Below are positions 1-10,715 of a DNA stretch of 64,000 nt, one piece after another. The number at the start of each line of letters is the position of its first letter. Position 1 is the first letter of the stretch. The position numbers were made by a program, and so were the translations under genes. The notes beneath the pieces are model-generated. The model made no database searches and had not been told where the DNA came from. It worked only from the letters and a program-made list of their open reading frames with translations. The DNA comes from Liolophura sinensis (lineage: Eukaryota > Mollusca > Polyplacophora > Chitonida > Chitonidae), in assembly GCF_032854445.1 (NCBI RefSeq), contig NC_088307.1, positions 27,816,547 to 27,880,546 of the forward strand, read 5' to 3'.

Positions 1-111
1 TTCCGAAAGAAGCCAGAGCTGTTATGCTATTCATCTTGCTACTGTCGTTGAACACACAATAATGGATGACATAACCTCTGCAATAGATCGGATCCTTTTG
101 TGGCGGAAAAG

Positions 112-215
112 TTTAAAAGCCCCTGTAATGCGCTCAACAGCCATACAGGACTATGACTGGATTTCAGAACGTAGCAAAATCGGCCGAGCTGAAAGCTGAA
201 GAGGACAAATCTGAG
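112..215 (+). promoter_or_regulatory. Possible core promoter and 5' non-coding exon of the BRICHOS gene
   Basis: A TTTAAA box lies at 112-117, and pyrimidine/A-rich initiator-like bases follow about 30 bases downstream (around 135-146). The sequence then runs to a strong 5' splice site, CTGAG|GTAAGA, with the exon ending at 215. The first coding exon of the BRICHOS gene begins just after an acceptor-like TTTATTGACAG (ending near 2604), six bases before its ATG. A non-coding first exon spliced over about 2.4 kb is therefore the simplest reading. It is inferred from splice-site and box matches only, and transcript data would decide it. Confidence 0.35.
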
Positions 216-1872
216 GTAAGAGTGACTCTATACTTTTTTAGTTCCTCAGTATTTTATGTTAAATGTTCTTTTAGGAATTCGTCTTGCGATTACCGGACTG
301 TCCATCTTGCTTGACCGTTGGCATGCGCATGTCTGTTTCAGCTGAAAAAGTTTTCGTTTGGAATTCAAAACAATAGGTTTTATTTTTGGCCTGATAAAAC
401 TGTGTCTTATTAAAGTGAACATAAAATCAGATAATAAATTTGAATTAATTCCAGTTCAACCTTTGCATAAGCTGGTCTAAAATAATTTTTAAAAATTCTA
501 CGACGCTCATCAGCAGAATAAATAGCAAATGATCGTCACCACATAGCCACTACTTTTGCGACGATATTTTGCTATGCCCGCCATCTAGAGGGACGTCACA
601 TCACCTAAGATCCCTCCCGTATGAGTATAGTGGGTACTAAACAATATCACGCCGTTCTGGAAATAAATCTGCGTCACCGAACCTATACATTTGATATAGA
701 AAAATGGTAACAAAAACGTGAGATATCCCACTGAAGAGATTCAGTTCTGTTCTATTTTCAAGCGACCGAAGTTTGAGGTAGGCAGTTGGGCGAGCCAATT
801 TTCGTGAGCATAGAGTCTTCTTTCAGCGGCCCCTTTTGTCTATGCCTCTGCCTGCTTGGCTGTCAGCCTCAGCCAGCTGTAGACATCAGTGAGTGCACCC
901 AACACAACGGGGTTTGGTCATTTGGAACAAATTCTTCGCTGTCGGTGTTGGGAAGACTTATGGATCTAGTTCAACGTAGCCTTTTGCACTCCACGTCTGT
1001 GGGTTTTTCACTGTATATGTGACAGATGTCATTTTCATTTTTAATTGCGTGAGATATTAAGTTATCTCCGAGAGTCAAATATATCCTATGGCATTATCTG
1101 ATTACATTACTAAGTTTTCCCTTTTCACAGAAACCACTGCATTAATTCTGACCTACAATGTTTGGATTTACACTATCTTCGGTATATTGCCAAAAAACTA
1201 CAGATGGCACACTTTGCTTCTATTTATATGTGCAAAAACGACAACAGTTTCCTGTTCAGTCGATTTTACGACAGGAACGACAGTTTCTTTTTTTAAGTTT
1301 GAAATATGTTATATAAATTTAACATAAATATTGTTTTAGATTAACAGGATATCGTGTTGAATATAACACAACATTATGTCATAATAACACGATACCTTAT
1401 ACTTTCCCTGATATTGTGTAAAAGTGAACAGATTTTTTGAGTGTTCTGATTAAATTCAATTTCTTGCTCCTTACCCTCATTATTCAAATATGTCAACTGC
1501 TTCCTTTACAATTTAGATGGTTATAGATGCGTCCTCACTTTATATAATTTGTGTTTTTAGCGTTCGCTTGAAAAAAACGTTCTGCGATAATTCACCAAGA
1601 AAATCCATTTTGACTGATGGGTTTTGTACGATTTATCAGTATCAAAACTTGGACGACTTTTTGCATGTGGATATAATATACACAGCACATAAAATACGTA
1701 CCACTTCGGGTAGATATATAAGTGAAACCAAAGCGGCGCACATTGGCAGGTATTTTTATGGAGTTTGTTGAAGAATTCTCATTAAGCTTGATGAAAGTTT
1801 GTATAGAAATATAGCAGTCTAGCTTAAATTCTAAACACAAGTCTGCCTTGGTCGCTATATATTGTTTCTTCT
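216..1872. other. No gene seen; probable 5' UTR intron
   Basis: This AT-rich sequence would be the first part of the intron between the non-coding exon and the first coding exon of the BRICHOS gene. Short open frames exist, but none has splice sites or a recognisable domain. Around 1345-1440 there are short inverted motifs (CGTGTT / AACACG) that may be the remnant of an inverted-repeat element. Confidence 0.4.
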
Positions 1873-2131
1873 GGGCCCTCCGTGGCTCAGTCGGTTAGCG
1901 CGCTAGCGCAGCGTAATGACCCAGGAACCTCTCACCAATGCGGTCGCTGTGAGTTCAAGTCCAGCTCATGCCGGTATCCTCTCCGGCCGTAAGTGGGAAG
2001 GTCTTCCAGCAACCTGCGGATGGTCGTGGGTGCCCGGTTTCCACCCACCATAATGCTGGCCGCCGTCGAATAAGTGAAATATTCTTGAGTACGGCGTAAA
2101 ACACCAATGAAATAAATAAATAAATAAATAA
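1873..2131 (+). mobile_element. Full-length tRNA-derived SINE (family A)
   Basis: This is the best full copy of the main SINE. It has a tRNA-like head with an A box (TGGCTCAGTCGG) and a B box (GAGTTCAAGTCC). A conserved core follows (CTGCGGATGGTCGTGGG, CCACCATAATGCTGGCCGCC, GTGAAATATTCTTGAGTACG), and it ends in an (AATA)n tail. The tRNA head plus shared core plus short-repeat tail is the standard SINE layout. It probably lies in the 5' UTR intron of the BRICHOS gene. I do not assign it to a named SINE superfamily. Confidence 0.9.
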
Positions 2132-2217
2132 TTTTTTTCTCCTTAATCACCGTCGGTCCATTGATGTCAAAAGATAGGCCAAAACATTACAACATTACAG
2201 CATCTAAAAATTGTAGG

Positions 2218-2477
2218 AGATGCCGTGGATTAGTTGGTTAGCGCGCTAGCACAGCGTAATGACACAGGAGCCTCTCACCAATGCTATCGCTGTGAGCTCA
2301 AGTCTGGCTCACGCTGGCTACCTCTCCGGCCGTACGTGGAAAGTCCCCCACCAATCTTTGGTTGGTTGTGGATTCCCCCCGGGTTCTGTCCCGGTTTCCT
2401 CCGACGATAATGCCGACCGCCGTCGTATCAGTGAAATATTTTGAGTACGGCGTAAAACACCAATCAAATAAATAAAA
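2218..2477 (+). mobile_element. Family A SINE, diverged full-length copy
   Basis: Head, core and AATAAATAAAA tail are all present, but the head is diverged (GTGGATTAGTTGG in place of the A box). It sits about 130 bases upstream of the first coding exon of the BRICHOS gene. It is the second of two same-strand copies within 600 bases. Confidence 0.85.
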
Positions 2478-2610
2478 GGTCAAATCTAAAAAGTGTATGC
2501 TACCTGGCCAAGCAGAACGAATCTAAGAAAGTATTCTCCACGTTCTCCACAGGTTATTTTGAATTACACAATTTTTACATGGTTAAGTTTTCCTTTATTG
2601 ACAGACCACA

Positions 2611-5600
2611 ATGGACAGACAGAACACAAGTAACAAACGTGCGATTCTAGCAGCTGGTGGAGCGAGTTTGCTGACAGCATTCGTTGTAATAACCGTGGTT
2701 ATCTCCCTTTACTACGGCACTTACATATGTCAAGCCAGGAATACACCTAAAACCGAGGTAAGAGATGTTCTGATGGGATAAATATTTTCAAAACAAAAAG
2801 GTAACACACTTTCGCCTCTATTAATATCAATAACGTTTTGAGCTAGTTTAGTTAACCTCTACACCTCGGATTGACTAGCCTCTAGTCTTGGATTTAGGGG
2901 GAATTTACCAAGGAAACTCCTTCACCAGCTGCGCTTTCCCGATACACACCATGGAAACTCCTTCACCAACTGCGCTTTCCCGTTACACACGAAGGAAACT
3001 CCTTCACCAGGAAGGATTTCCCATTACACTCTTTCACAAACGTCAAGCTGTCTTAATAAAACGTACGTAGTATGTGTTTTACAAATCATTCAGGTAGTAA
3101 GGCCAAAGAGACTTTCGAGTTCTCTAGTGTCTTAAGTCCAGTGGAATGCCTGAGTTTACAGTTGACACGGCTGAACGTGTTATTTCAGATAGCAATAGCT
3201 AGAGATAATCTCAAACTTCACATCAGTTTGATCCAGAACCCTGTAGGACATTCCAAGTCAACCAAGTTACAGTAATTTGCTGGATGACGTCCTCGGCGAG
3301 GGTCGATATTTTTTCTATAGTCAAGGACCGATGTAATCACCCTGATGTCTGGAGACTGTCTCCTGTCGAACGGCAAACGAGCTCATGGAACTGGGTCCAA
3401 GACTTGCCTACGAACTGAAGACTGAAGTGTATATCATAGAAGTCATGATTTCAGACAAGAAATCGCCGACCGTTGCGTAAATGAAATTGATTTCAGTTAT
3501 TTGTTTGCTATATTCGAATTGATATAAAATATTTCATTTAAATGATGACTACAGCAGAAACTTAAATCCCATTAACATTCCCTAAAAACAGTAGGATCAA
3601 AGGCATGGTTCGGGTTCCAAATTTTGAGTGCAAGCTATTCACCCATATGTTTTAATACAGATTTTTAAATCCGTCGTATTAAGAGGACATTTTTTCTATT
3701 TTATCAATTATCTTGGGTTCATTTACTTTCAGAAATTCTTCTTGATTATTTCGGAGTCCCAATCCACGGGAAAGGTCGAGGTGAAGGACACCGAGAGGGT
3801 GATCATAACGGAAACAAGGACACCCAATCAGACACTCCATGACACCGTGGCTCTACAGGACTTCAACAGGGTAAAGTGTCTTGTAATAAGAAGCACGTCC
3901 TACCATAATTCTCTTGAGTTCAAATCAAGGCCCTCGTCGCTCGGCTGTAGCTTGTTGGGAGGCTTGTTAGACTTCTTTTGTAGGTAAATTAAACAAAGGT
4001 TATATCCGTAAATTCAACATTTACCTCCGTAGTCCGTTAAAAACGTATATCATAGAATGCACACCGGACGATTTCTTTATGGCCATACTAATGAATGCAC
4101 GCCGGACTGGTTTTTTTTATGGCCATACTAATGAATGCACACCTGACGGTTTTTTTGTGGCCATACCAATGAATGCGCACCGGACGATTTCTATAAGGCC
4201 ATACCAATGAATGAACACTGGAAGATTTCTTTATTGCCCTACCAATGAATGCACACCGGACGATTTCTATAAGGCCATACCAATGAATGCACACCGGACG
4301 ATTTCTTTATGGCCATACCAATGATTGCAAACTGTAACATCGAAACCACTATTAGTTCATGTTTAAGGACTGAATGTATTTAATTTTCTCTCCCAGAAAT
4401 TACAAGCCATAAAAGACCTTGGCAGGAACGAGTGTTTCATCTTCACTCTGGATATCCAGTTCGAGGAGGCTAAGGCAACGGCCCAGAGCAACGAAGTAAG
4501 TGTAAATAAATAAGATCGTATAATATTAAAGAAATTACTTAAATATAAGCGTCAAGTTAGACATTTGAAAGGTATTTGGAAACCTCGACCGAGAGAAACG
4601 TTTTTCTATGGCGGCGGTCATTTGTGCTTGTAAGTAGCAAGCGTAGAGAGCGGAACATACGCTGCCATGTCTATGTCTCGGGATAAAACACTCTGTATTA
4701 TGCACATATGTATATTGGTTTGATTTCCAGACAGCGTTTGACCTTGAAAACTACGACACTCGGACTACAGTGAGATCAAAGGAGACTATCCCTTTTCAAC
4801 TTGCCGAGCTAGCCCTAGGTTCTCAGGTGGTGGAATTCTGCAGAAATCTGCCTATATACTGGCTGACGGACGCCAAAGGCTCAGGTGCGTTTTCCACAGT
4901 CATCGAATTGCCAGTACATATCCCACCCGTGTGACAAACCTGTGTGAATTTATCCAAAGTGAATGAATTGAATGAAAACAAAGGCTAAAAATATTGTTCC
5001 CTTATAGATAAAAAATACAAACAAAAAACATATTTTTAAGAAACACTACCTGTTTCTCATTTTGCATTTCCAAAACTTGAAGATTGACTACGTTCAAGAA
5101 AGTGTTAAATTTTGAGGACAAAGACAATCTCAACTATGGAACAGAAGCGCAATTTTCTGCCCTATGCTTTCTTGGTTATTGTGACACCACAATAAAAGAC
5201 CTAACCATCACTCGTGATTCTTTCATATAATTTTGATCAATTCAGTTTGTATCTTATTAACTAGTTTCAGTTGCCATCGTTAGATGGACAGATGTTTATT
5301 CGAATTCTCTCATGCACTATCACACTTCTTCTTACCAAGATAAAGCTGAGGGCAACCCATGCAAATAAATATCTAAATAAATAACACGTGAGATTCCCCA
5401 ACAAGGAGTTCCAGCTGTGACTGAAGATGACAGCTGTTGAAACCAGGACTGAAACTTAATATATATGAAAATCACAAAAACAGTCAATCAGTTCATTCTT
5501 TCTTTCATCTAACAGTCCAGACATGATAATCCATCTACATGTGTTCATTTATTTCATTAGTGTTTTATCATTTTAAAATTACATGCATATGTTTAGAAAT

Positions 5601-6217
5601 ATTTACTTATTTCATTGGTGTTTAACGGTGTATTCAAGAATAGCTTGTAAAAATAATCCAAGTTTTGTGTGAATACGGTGTAAAATTCGATGAATACGAT
5701 GAAAGGATATTTTCACTAACCGTTCATGGTCACCGACAATGTAAGCGCCTTTACTTATGGAGGTGACTTACAACGTTGCGATTACTAGACAATCTTGAGG
5801 TTTTCATCCAGTGTATGAAAACAGTACTGTTAAAGTTTAGCCTCATCCCCCCCCCCCCCCCCCATTGGTCCTTTCACACTTTCATAAGTCTGGGTCAGCA
5901 TTTATCACAATGCTTGAAACTTTTAGAATCAACCTATGAATTCATTGAAAGAAAAGGGAAGCTGACATGAACAAGTTGAATTAAAGGTTTTAGCTTGACA
6001 TTTACATGACAAAGTTTAACTTCAAGATTTTCTGTCCAAAATTTGAGCTGAGCAAGTGCTGTTTGGTAGTATGGAAACGAGGGCACAACCAACCAGCTGT
6101 AAACCTTATTCATTGTGAACTCTTGTTGTATCATCCACAGACAATGTACGAGTACGAAGACAAAAGATCAAGATCAAGATCAAGAAGGACAAAATCAAAA
6201 TAAAGGTTAAATTCTAG
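2611..6217 (+). CDS. BRICHOS-domain precursor with cationic C-terminal peptide; candidate antimicrobial peptide gene
   Basis: I assemble five coding exons: 2611-2757, 3733-3870 (or from 3757, same frame), 4397-4495, 4731-4884 and 6141-6217. All introns are GT-AG with matching phases (0,0,0,1), giving 204 aa. Residues 12-36 are a hydrophobic signal-anchor after KR, so a type II membrane or secretory precursor is expected. A BRICHOS domain spans about 64-175 and shows the family's hallmark Asp (D92, in LQDFNR) and two Cys (C108 in NECFIF, C165 in EFCRNLPIYWL). Exon 5 then gives a furin-like RVRR (183-186) and the 18-residue end QKIKIKIKKDKIKIKVKF, with nine Lys and one Asp. In known BRICHOS precursors the domain chaperones a beta-prone C-terminal segment that is released by cleavage. 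Annelid arenicin-type antimicrobial precursors of about 200 aa have this layout. The antimicrobial function is inferred. The peptide has no cysteines, unlike arenicin. Confidence 0.8.
2911..3035. repeat. Three 41-bp tandem units in intron of the BRICHOS gene
   Basis: Units start near 2912, 2953 and 2994 and each carries GGAAACTCCTTCACCA. The third unit decays after about 20 bases. The array lies in the intron after the signal-anchor exon. Confidence 0.7.
4051..4330. repeat. 39-bp minisatellite, about 7 units
   Basis: Repeats of GGCCATACCAATGAATGCAC followed by ACCGGACGATTTCTTT run just upstream of BRICHOS exon 3. Because 39 is a multiple of three, the minus strand stays open as a repetitive reading frame, which I do not take as a gene. 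Confidence 0.8.
6141..6217 (+). CDS. Last coding exon of the BRICHOS gene: cleavage site and KI-repeat peptide
   Basis: The acceptor is TTGTATCATCCACAG. The exon joins in phase 1 to the exon ending at 4884, and the split codon gives Asp180. It encodes DNV, the RVRR cleavage motif, the 18-residue lysine/isoleucine peptide and a TAG stop. The strand regularity rests partly on a 6-base direct repeat (ATCAAG x3). Reading the exon one frame off gives an RS-rich string, but only the phase-1 join continues the BRICHOS frame and ends cleanly. Confidence 0.75.
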
Positions 6218-6374
6218 TTGCCCTTGATGAACATCTGATGCCATCGAAGATAAACCGTCAAACTGGCTTACCTGTAATAACCGAAGTATGTGTCTACGTA
6301 CCGAGCGAACAATCCTCTAAAGTCTTCACGCCTTAACTAACTGTTTTACCTGGTTTTGTATTCAACCAACGACA

Positions 6375-6380
6375 AATAAA
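6375..6380 (+). terminator. Polyadenylation signal AATAAA, BRICHOS gene
   Basis: This canonical AATAAA lies about 160 bases after the TAG stop of the BRICHOS gene. It is the first good signal downstream and fits a short 3' UTR. Confidence 0.5.
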
Positions 6381-6399
6381 TATCAGCCATTGACACATT

Positions 6400-8018
6400 T
6401 TTTGTTATACATCTAGTTCGTCTTTGTTGCGTGTGTAGAACATTTTCATTGGGTTATTTATATGCTTGTTATCAGTCCTAGTTGATTATTAGATTGCCCT
6501 TTGACGGTATATTACCCTCCCAAAGGAATTTTCCCCGTTGACGGATTATTACCTTCCCAAAGGGATTACCCTTTGGCGGATTATTACCCTCAGCAGATTA
6601 TACAGCAGGGGAAAGCAGCTAAAGTAACACGTTGGTGACCCTTGCTGTTTGCCACCAATATGCCGTGCAAGTTTATACTTTGTATATAGGAGAGTTTGCT
6701 AGTAATTCATCAAAGGCAACTCATTACTCCGGCCACCTTGGGTTTTCTCCAGGTTTAAAACTGACCGCCAGCGTGTCTGTTAAAAATAAGTGATTAATGG
6801 AGTGAATGGTGCTTTACGGAAATGTCTTCACTGGGGTGATAGCTATGCACATACGTGGGCTCATGGTGACCTAATACACTCATTCTTTTCATGACACAAT
6901 AGCCATGGTAAAGCAGTTCAGAAATGTTCCCTGTTAAATAAATACTCATTCATCTCGCTTAACATACAAGGTGACGTCATTCTTTGTTCGTGGAGGCTTG
7001 TAGAGGCCCAAGCACTGGACTGCGCAAGTGAGGCCTTTATCGGGTCGAGTGCCAAAGGTCGGTGGCTAACCCCGGGCACCTCGGTTTCGTGTACAAGTTA
7101 AACATATTTGGGTATAATGTAAAAACGAAATATAATAAATGCACTACAAGCCGATCTGAGTTTATAAAACAGGTGTACTAACACTCAAAATGTTCATTTC
7201 TATCCAATTCAAACAAAATTTGGATATATTTTAAGTAAGAACAAGACAGCAGTGTAGAATTTTATAGTGTGCCAACAACCCATTAAGTTTGTGTGGCATT
7301 ATTATCCAGTCAGTGCCCCTTGACTCGTCAGTTCGGGGGCAAATCTTGGATCCAATTGCACCAATTGCCCATGTGTAGCCTCCAATGTAATATCACTCAA
7401 TGTACCTATGTGGTATAAGGATGCACGGCACATTAAAGATTGACGCCAAAGAAGAAAAATACAGTCACAGGGATTATTTTGTTGTATTTATTTGATTGAT
7501 GATTAACGCCAACCTGAAGGACATTTTACTTACGATGATACCTTGTTAGCGATCTTTACTATAACCTAAGCGGCTACAGTGTTATTTGACGTACTTGGTA
7601 ACTCTATCAATCAATATTTAATCAGCAAGTCGTATGGGTCCGTGGGACGTGCCGTGTTAACGGCACTAATATCACCATGCCGAGCCACTCGTACCCTAAG
7701 CTCTTCAGGCCGCGTCACTGGAACGCTAAGCTCTTCAGTCTAGGGGAAAAAAACATAGCAGGGCTCGTGTGACGTCACACCGGAAACAAAAGCCACATAG
7801 GGTTGTAGAAAATAATAACATAGAGGAACTCTCTGATGGTGGGCTTTTGAAACTTTGAGTAGGATATTTTATCGATCACTATATATAGATCTATTTGGTC
7901 ACGTGTTGTTATTTTCTGCTAATACTGATCATAACTTTAAACCAAAACAGCATTTTTGTGCCCATACTGCTAACACAGGGTAAGTTTAAGGGGAGACTGA
8001 AGTTGGCAGTGGGTTAGT
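6400..8018. other. Intergenic; no gene seen, old repeat fragments
   Basis: I find no supported exon here. Three short related units with CCCTTTG/GGATTATTACC occur at about 6490-6600. Old SINE-like scraps occur near 6720-6830 (CTGACCGCC) and 7480-7515 (TTTATTTGATTGATG, minus strand). A direct repeat of CTAAGCTCTTCAG lies near 7700-7740. Confidence 0.4.
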
Positions 8019-8405
8019 TATTAGATATTCGAATAGCTTATAACTAACACAGCAGCGGATTAGTTATTCCAACCAGTAGCTGGTTAGTTATTCGAATAAC
8101 CAATGACTAAGCCAGCACCGGTTTAGTTATTTGAATAACTAATAACTAACTAGCAGCGGATTAGTTATTCGAATAACTAACCCGTTGCTGGCTAGTTATT
8201 TGTTATTTAAATAACTGATTTGGAATAACTAAAAGCAGCAATTTTGTTATTAAGTAATCGAATAACTAACCCTCTGTTGTCTTAGTTATTAGTTTTTCAA
8301 ATAACTGATTTCGAATAACTAGCCCCCGTTGGTTAGTTATCAGTTATTCAAATAACTATCCTACCGCTGGCTAGTTATTGGTTATTTGAATAAGTAATAA
8401 CTACC
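8019..8405. repeat. Array of palindromic units built on GTTATTCGAATAAC
   Basis: Some ten variants of the self-complementary core TTAGTTATTCGAATAACTAA recur. They are spaced by short GC-rich linkers such as CAGCAGCGG and CCGTTGCTGG. Each core can fold on itself, and neighbouring cores can pair with each other, so the block can form many alternative hairpins. I see no coding potential. Confidence 0.75.
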
Positions 8406-8539
8406 CGCTGCTAACTTCAGTGGACTAAGTCTAAAGCGGTAGCTATTAAGTATATTCATGGTATAAGCCATACACGTATCTAACTTGTTGTCCGACAAGA
8501 ACAACCATGAGTATCCATATTTTGATACTATATATAATA

Positions 8540-8998
8540 AATTGCTGTATATACTGGTACTGATAAAAGTACCGTCAAGCACGGTGTACAAGAATGGGTT
8601 GTATATACTGGTACTGATAAAAGTGCCGTCAAGCACGGTGTACAAAAATGGGTTGTATATACTGGTACTGATAGAAGTGCCCCCAAGCACGGTGCACAAA
8701 AATGGGTTGTATATACTGGTACTGATAGAAGTGCCGTCAAGCACGGTGTACAAAAATGGGTTGTATATACTGGTACTGATAGAAGTGCCCCCAAGCACGG
8801 TGCACAGAAATGGGTTATATATACTGGTACTGATAGAAGTGGAGCCAAGCACGGTGTAGAAAAATTGGTTGTATATACTGGTACTGATAGAAGTGCCGTC
8901 AAGCACGGTGTACAAGAATTTGTTGTATGTACTGGAACTGATAGAAGTGCCCCCAAGCACACTGTACAGAAATGGGTTGTATATACTGGTACTGACAG
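8540..8998. repeat. 54-bp minisatellite, about 8.5 units
   Basis: The unit contains TTGTATATACTGGTACTGAT and AAGCACGGTGTACAAAAATG and repeats with few changes. The period is 18 codons, which keeps repetitive frames open on both strands. I treat it as a satellite. Confidence 0.9.
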
Positions 8999-9247
8999 TA
9001 GCATGAAATATTGATCTGGAACAGTGTTTAATTTAATAAAATTAAAACAAGCAACATTATGTTTAAATTTCCAGTGTAACTGTGTATTTTCTAGACTTTT
9101 CCCTCAAAAGCCAGAATATTTCAAAACCTGATGTTGGAAAAACTCCGATGCAGTGTTCATAGGCCACAGACAGTTTCATTACTCTCTGCTCAATAATACG
9201 GTAAAATTGTCGTGTAGAGAAATGAACTTCTGGTCGACAGGAATTTT

Positions 9248-9395
9248 TTTATTTATTTGATTGGTGTTTCACGCCGTTCCTAAAAATATTTCATTTACAC
9301 GACGGCGGCCAACTTTATAGTTGGAGTCTGGTGGAAACTCACAACCATCCGCAGGGTGCACACAGACCTTCCTGGGTATTGGCAGGCAGGAAGCA
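9248..9395 (-). mobile_element. Family A SINE, 5'-truncated, minus strand
   Basis: The (AATA)n tail reads as TTTATTTATTTGATTGGTG, followed by the core in reverse complement. The core has decayed beyond the CCGCAGG motif, and the tRNA-like head is missing. Confidence 0.75.
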
Positions 9396-9705
9396 AGCAT
9401 CAACTAGAATTCATCTAACTTGGTTAAATGTTATTTATAAAAATAGGTTGACACACTAATTGTTTTGGTTTGTGTACATTGACATTCAGGTGGTAGGGTA
9501 ATCCTGTCCAAGCCACGAAAAGCTCCACGCAAAATTCAGGCAGAGAGTTTAAAAACACATATTATCAAAAGAATAATGTAGAATAGTTCCATCTCTGAGG
9601 AAGAATACAAAAATAATCTTTCCACACAGCTTTGTGAGAATCATCACAAAAACCGTCCCAGAATTTTCAAATTAAATGCTTTGATTTACGTTTGATGTTA
9701 GGAAT

Positions 9706-10245
9706 GTCAAATCCCCATCAACAACCCTGGTCTCAGTTACTGTCTAATCCCCATCAACAACCCTCATCACAGTTACTGTCTAATCCCCATCAACAACCCT
9801 GGTCTCAGTTACTGTCTAATCCCCATCAACAACCCTTTTCACAGTTACTGTCTAATCCCCATGAACAACCCTGGTCACAGTTACTGTCTAATCCCCATCA
9901 ACAACCCTGGTCACAGTTACTGTCTAATCCCCATCAACAACCCAGGTCTAAATTACTGCCTAATCCCCATCAACAACTCTGGTCACAGTTACTGTCTAAT
10001 CCCCATCAACAACCCTGGTCACAGTTACTGTCTAATCCCCATCAACAACCCTGGTCACAGTTACTGTCTAATCCCCATCAACAACCCTGGTCACAGTTAC
10101 TGTCTAATCCCCATCAACAACCCTAGTCTCAGTTACTGTCTAATCCCCATCAACAACCCTGGTCACAGTTACTGTCTTATCCCCATCAACAACCCTGGTC
10201 ACAGTTGCTGTCTAATCCCCAGCAACAACCTTGGTTACAGTTACT
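9706..10245. repeat. 36-bp minisatellite, about 15 units
   Basis: The repeated unit has the form CCCCATCAACAACCCTGGTC / ACAGTTACTGTCTAAT. Units adjoin directly with no unique spacers, so it is not a CRISPR array. The 12-codon period gives two long open frames (PHQQPWSQLLSN and a frame-shifted version). Neither has a start context, splice site or unique sequence that would support a gene. Confidence 0.92.
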
Positions 10246-10494
10246 CATACACAGCCAAGCGGCATTTCGTCACTGCCGTTATCACTTGCATTTAATGAGC
10301 CGATTAAATTCCGATTTTCCTTTGTTCTTTTGATTTTCTTCTTTGTTTTCTACTTTTTTGTTTTCTTAATTAATCAAAATCACATCGTTTAAATTATTTT
10401 GAGGGTTAAACATTTGAAAGCATATATATGATTATATACCTGATTTTACTTAACAATTTGTCAGTCATGAGAGGACTTTAGTTGTGTACACACC

Positions 10495-10715
10495 CTGTGG
10501 CAGGGCGAGTCCACGTCGCCTCGGACGTGTGATGAAGAAGCTAGACACTACACAACACCCCGCCATGTCACATTATACTAACACCGGGCCAACCAGTCGT
10601 GTTTCCTCGTTCTGACCTCTCAGAGCTGCGCTCCAAACGAGGCAGCGACAAGTACCATTCTTGGAGTCTTTGGCTTGACCCAACCCTGGAGTTTGATCCC
10701 AGTCTCCCGATTTTA
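10495..10715 (-). mobile_element. Family B SINE (second tRNA-derived family), minus strand
   Basis: In reverse complement it begins with a tRNA-like head, TCGGGAGACTGGGATCAAAC (B box GGATCAAAC). It then continues with a body shared with the copies at 38190-38530, 53478-53850 and 54640-54992, for example GGCCAACCA and CTTGGCGCT-type motifs. The 3' tail is unclear. Confidence 0.6.

Noticed and set aside
786-1022. Cys/Leu-rich 78-codon frame near the left edge
   Set aside because: It starts at TTG, not ATG, and has no splice sites or family resemblance.
1873-1990. Possible tRNA genes at the SINE heads and at 19005-19015
   Set aside because: A and B boxes are present but there is no cloverleaf with an anticodon arm, and each is followed by a SINE core or by satellite.
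6006-6203. Open frame ending in an RS-rich string over the last BRICHOS exon
   Set aside because: It is a different frame of the same bases, without the splice junction. The phase-1 join to exon 4 gives a continuous BRICHOS protein with a proper stop.
8382-9004. Repetitive open frames on both strands (ISTSIYNPFLYTVLDGT and others)
   Set aside because: The 54-bp satellite is open in several frames at once. There is no signal, splice site or unique coding sequence.
9692-10295. PHQQPWSQLLSN repeat frames, and the thought of a CRISPR array
   Set aside because: The 36-bp units adjoin without spacers in an animal genome, so it is not CRISPR. The coding frame is a result of the period.
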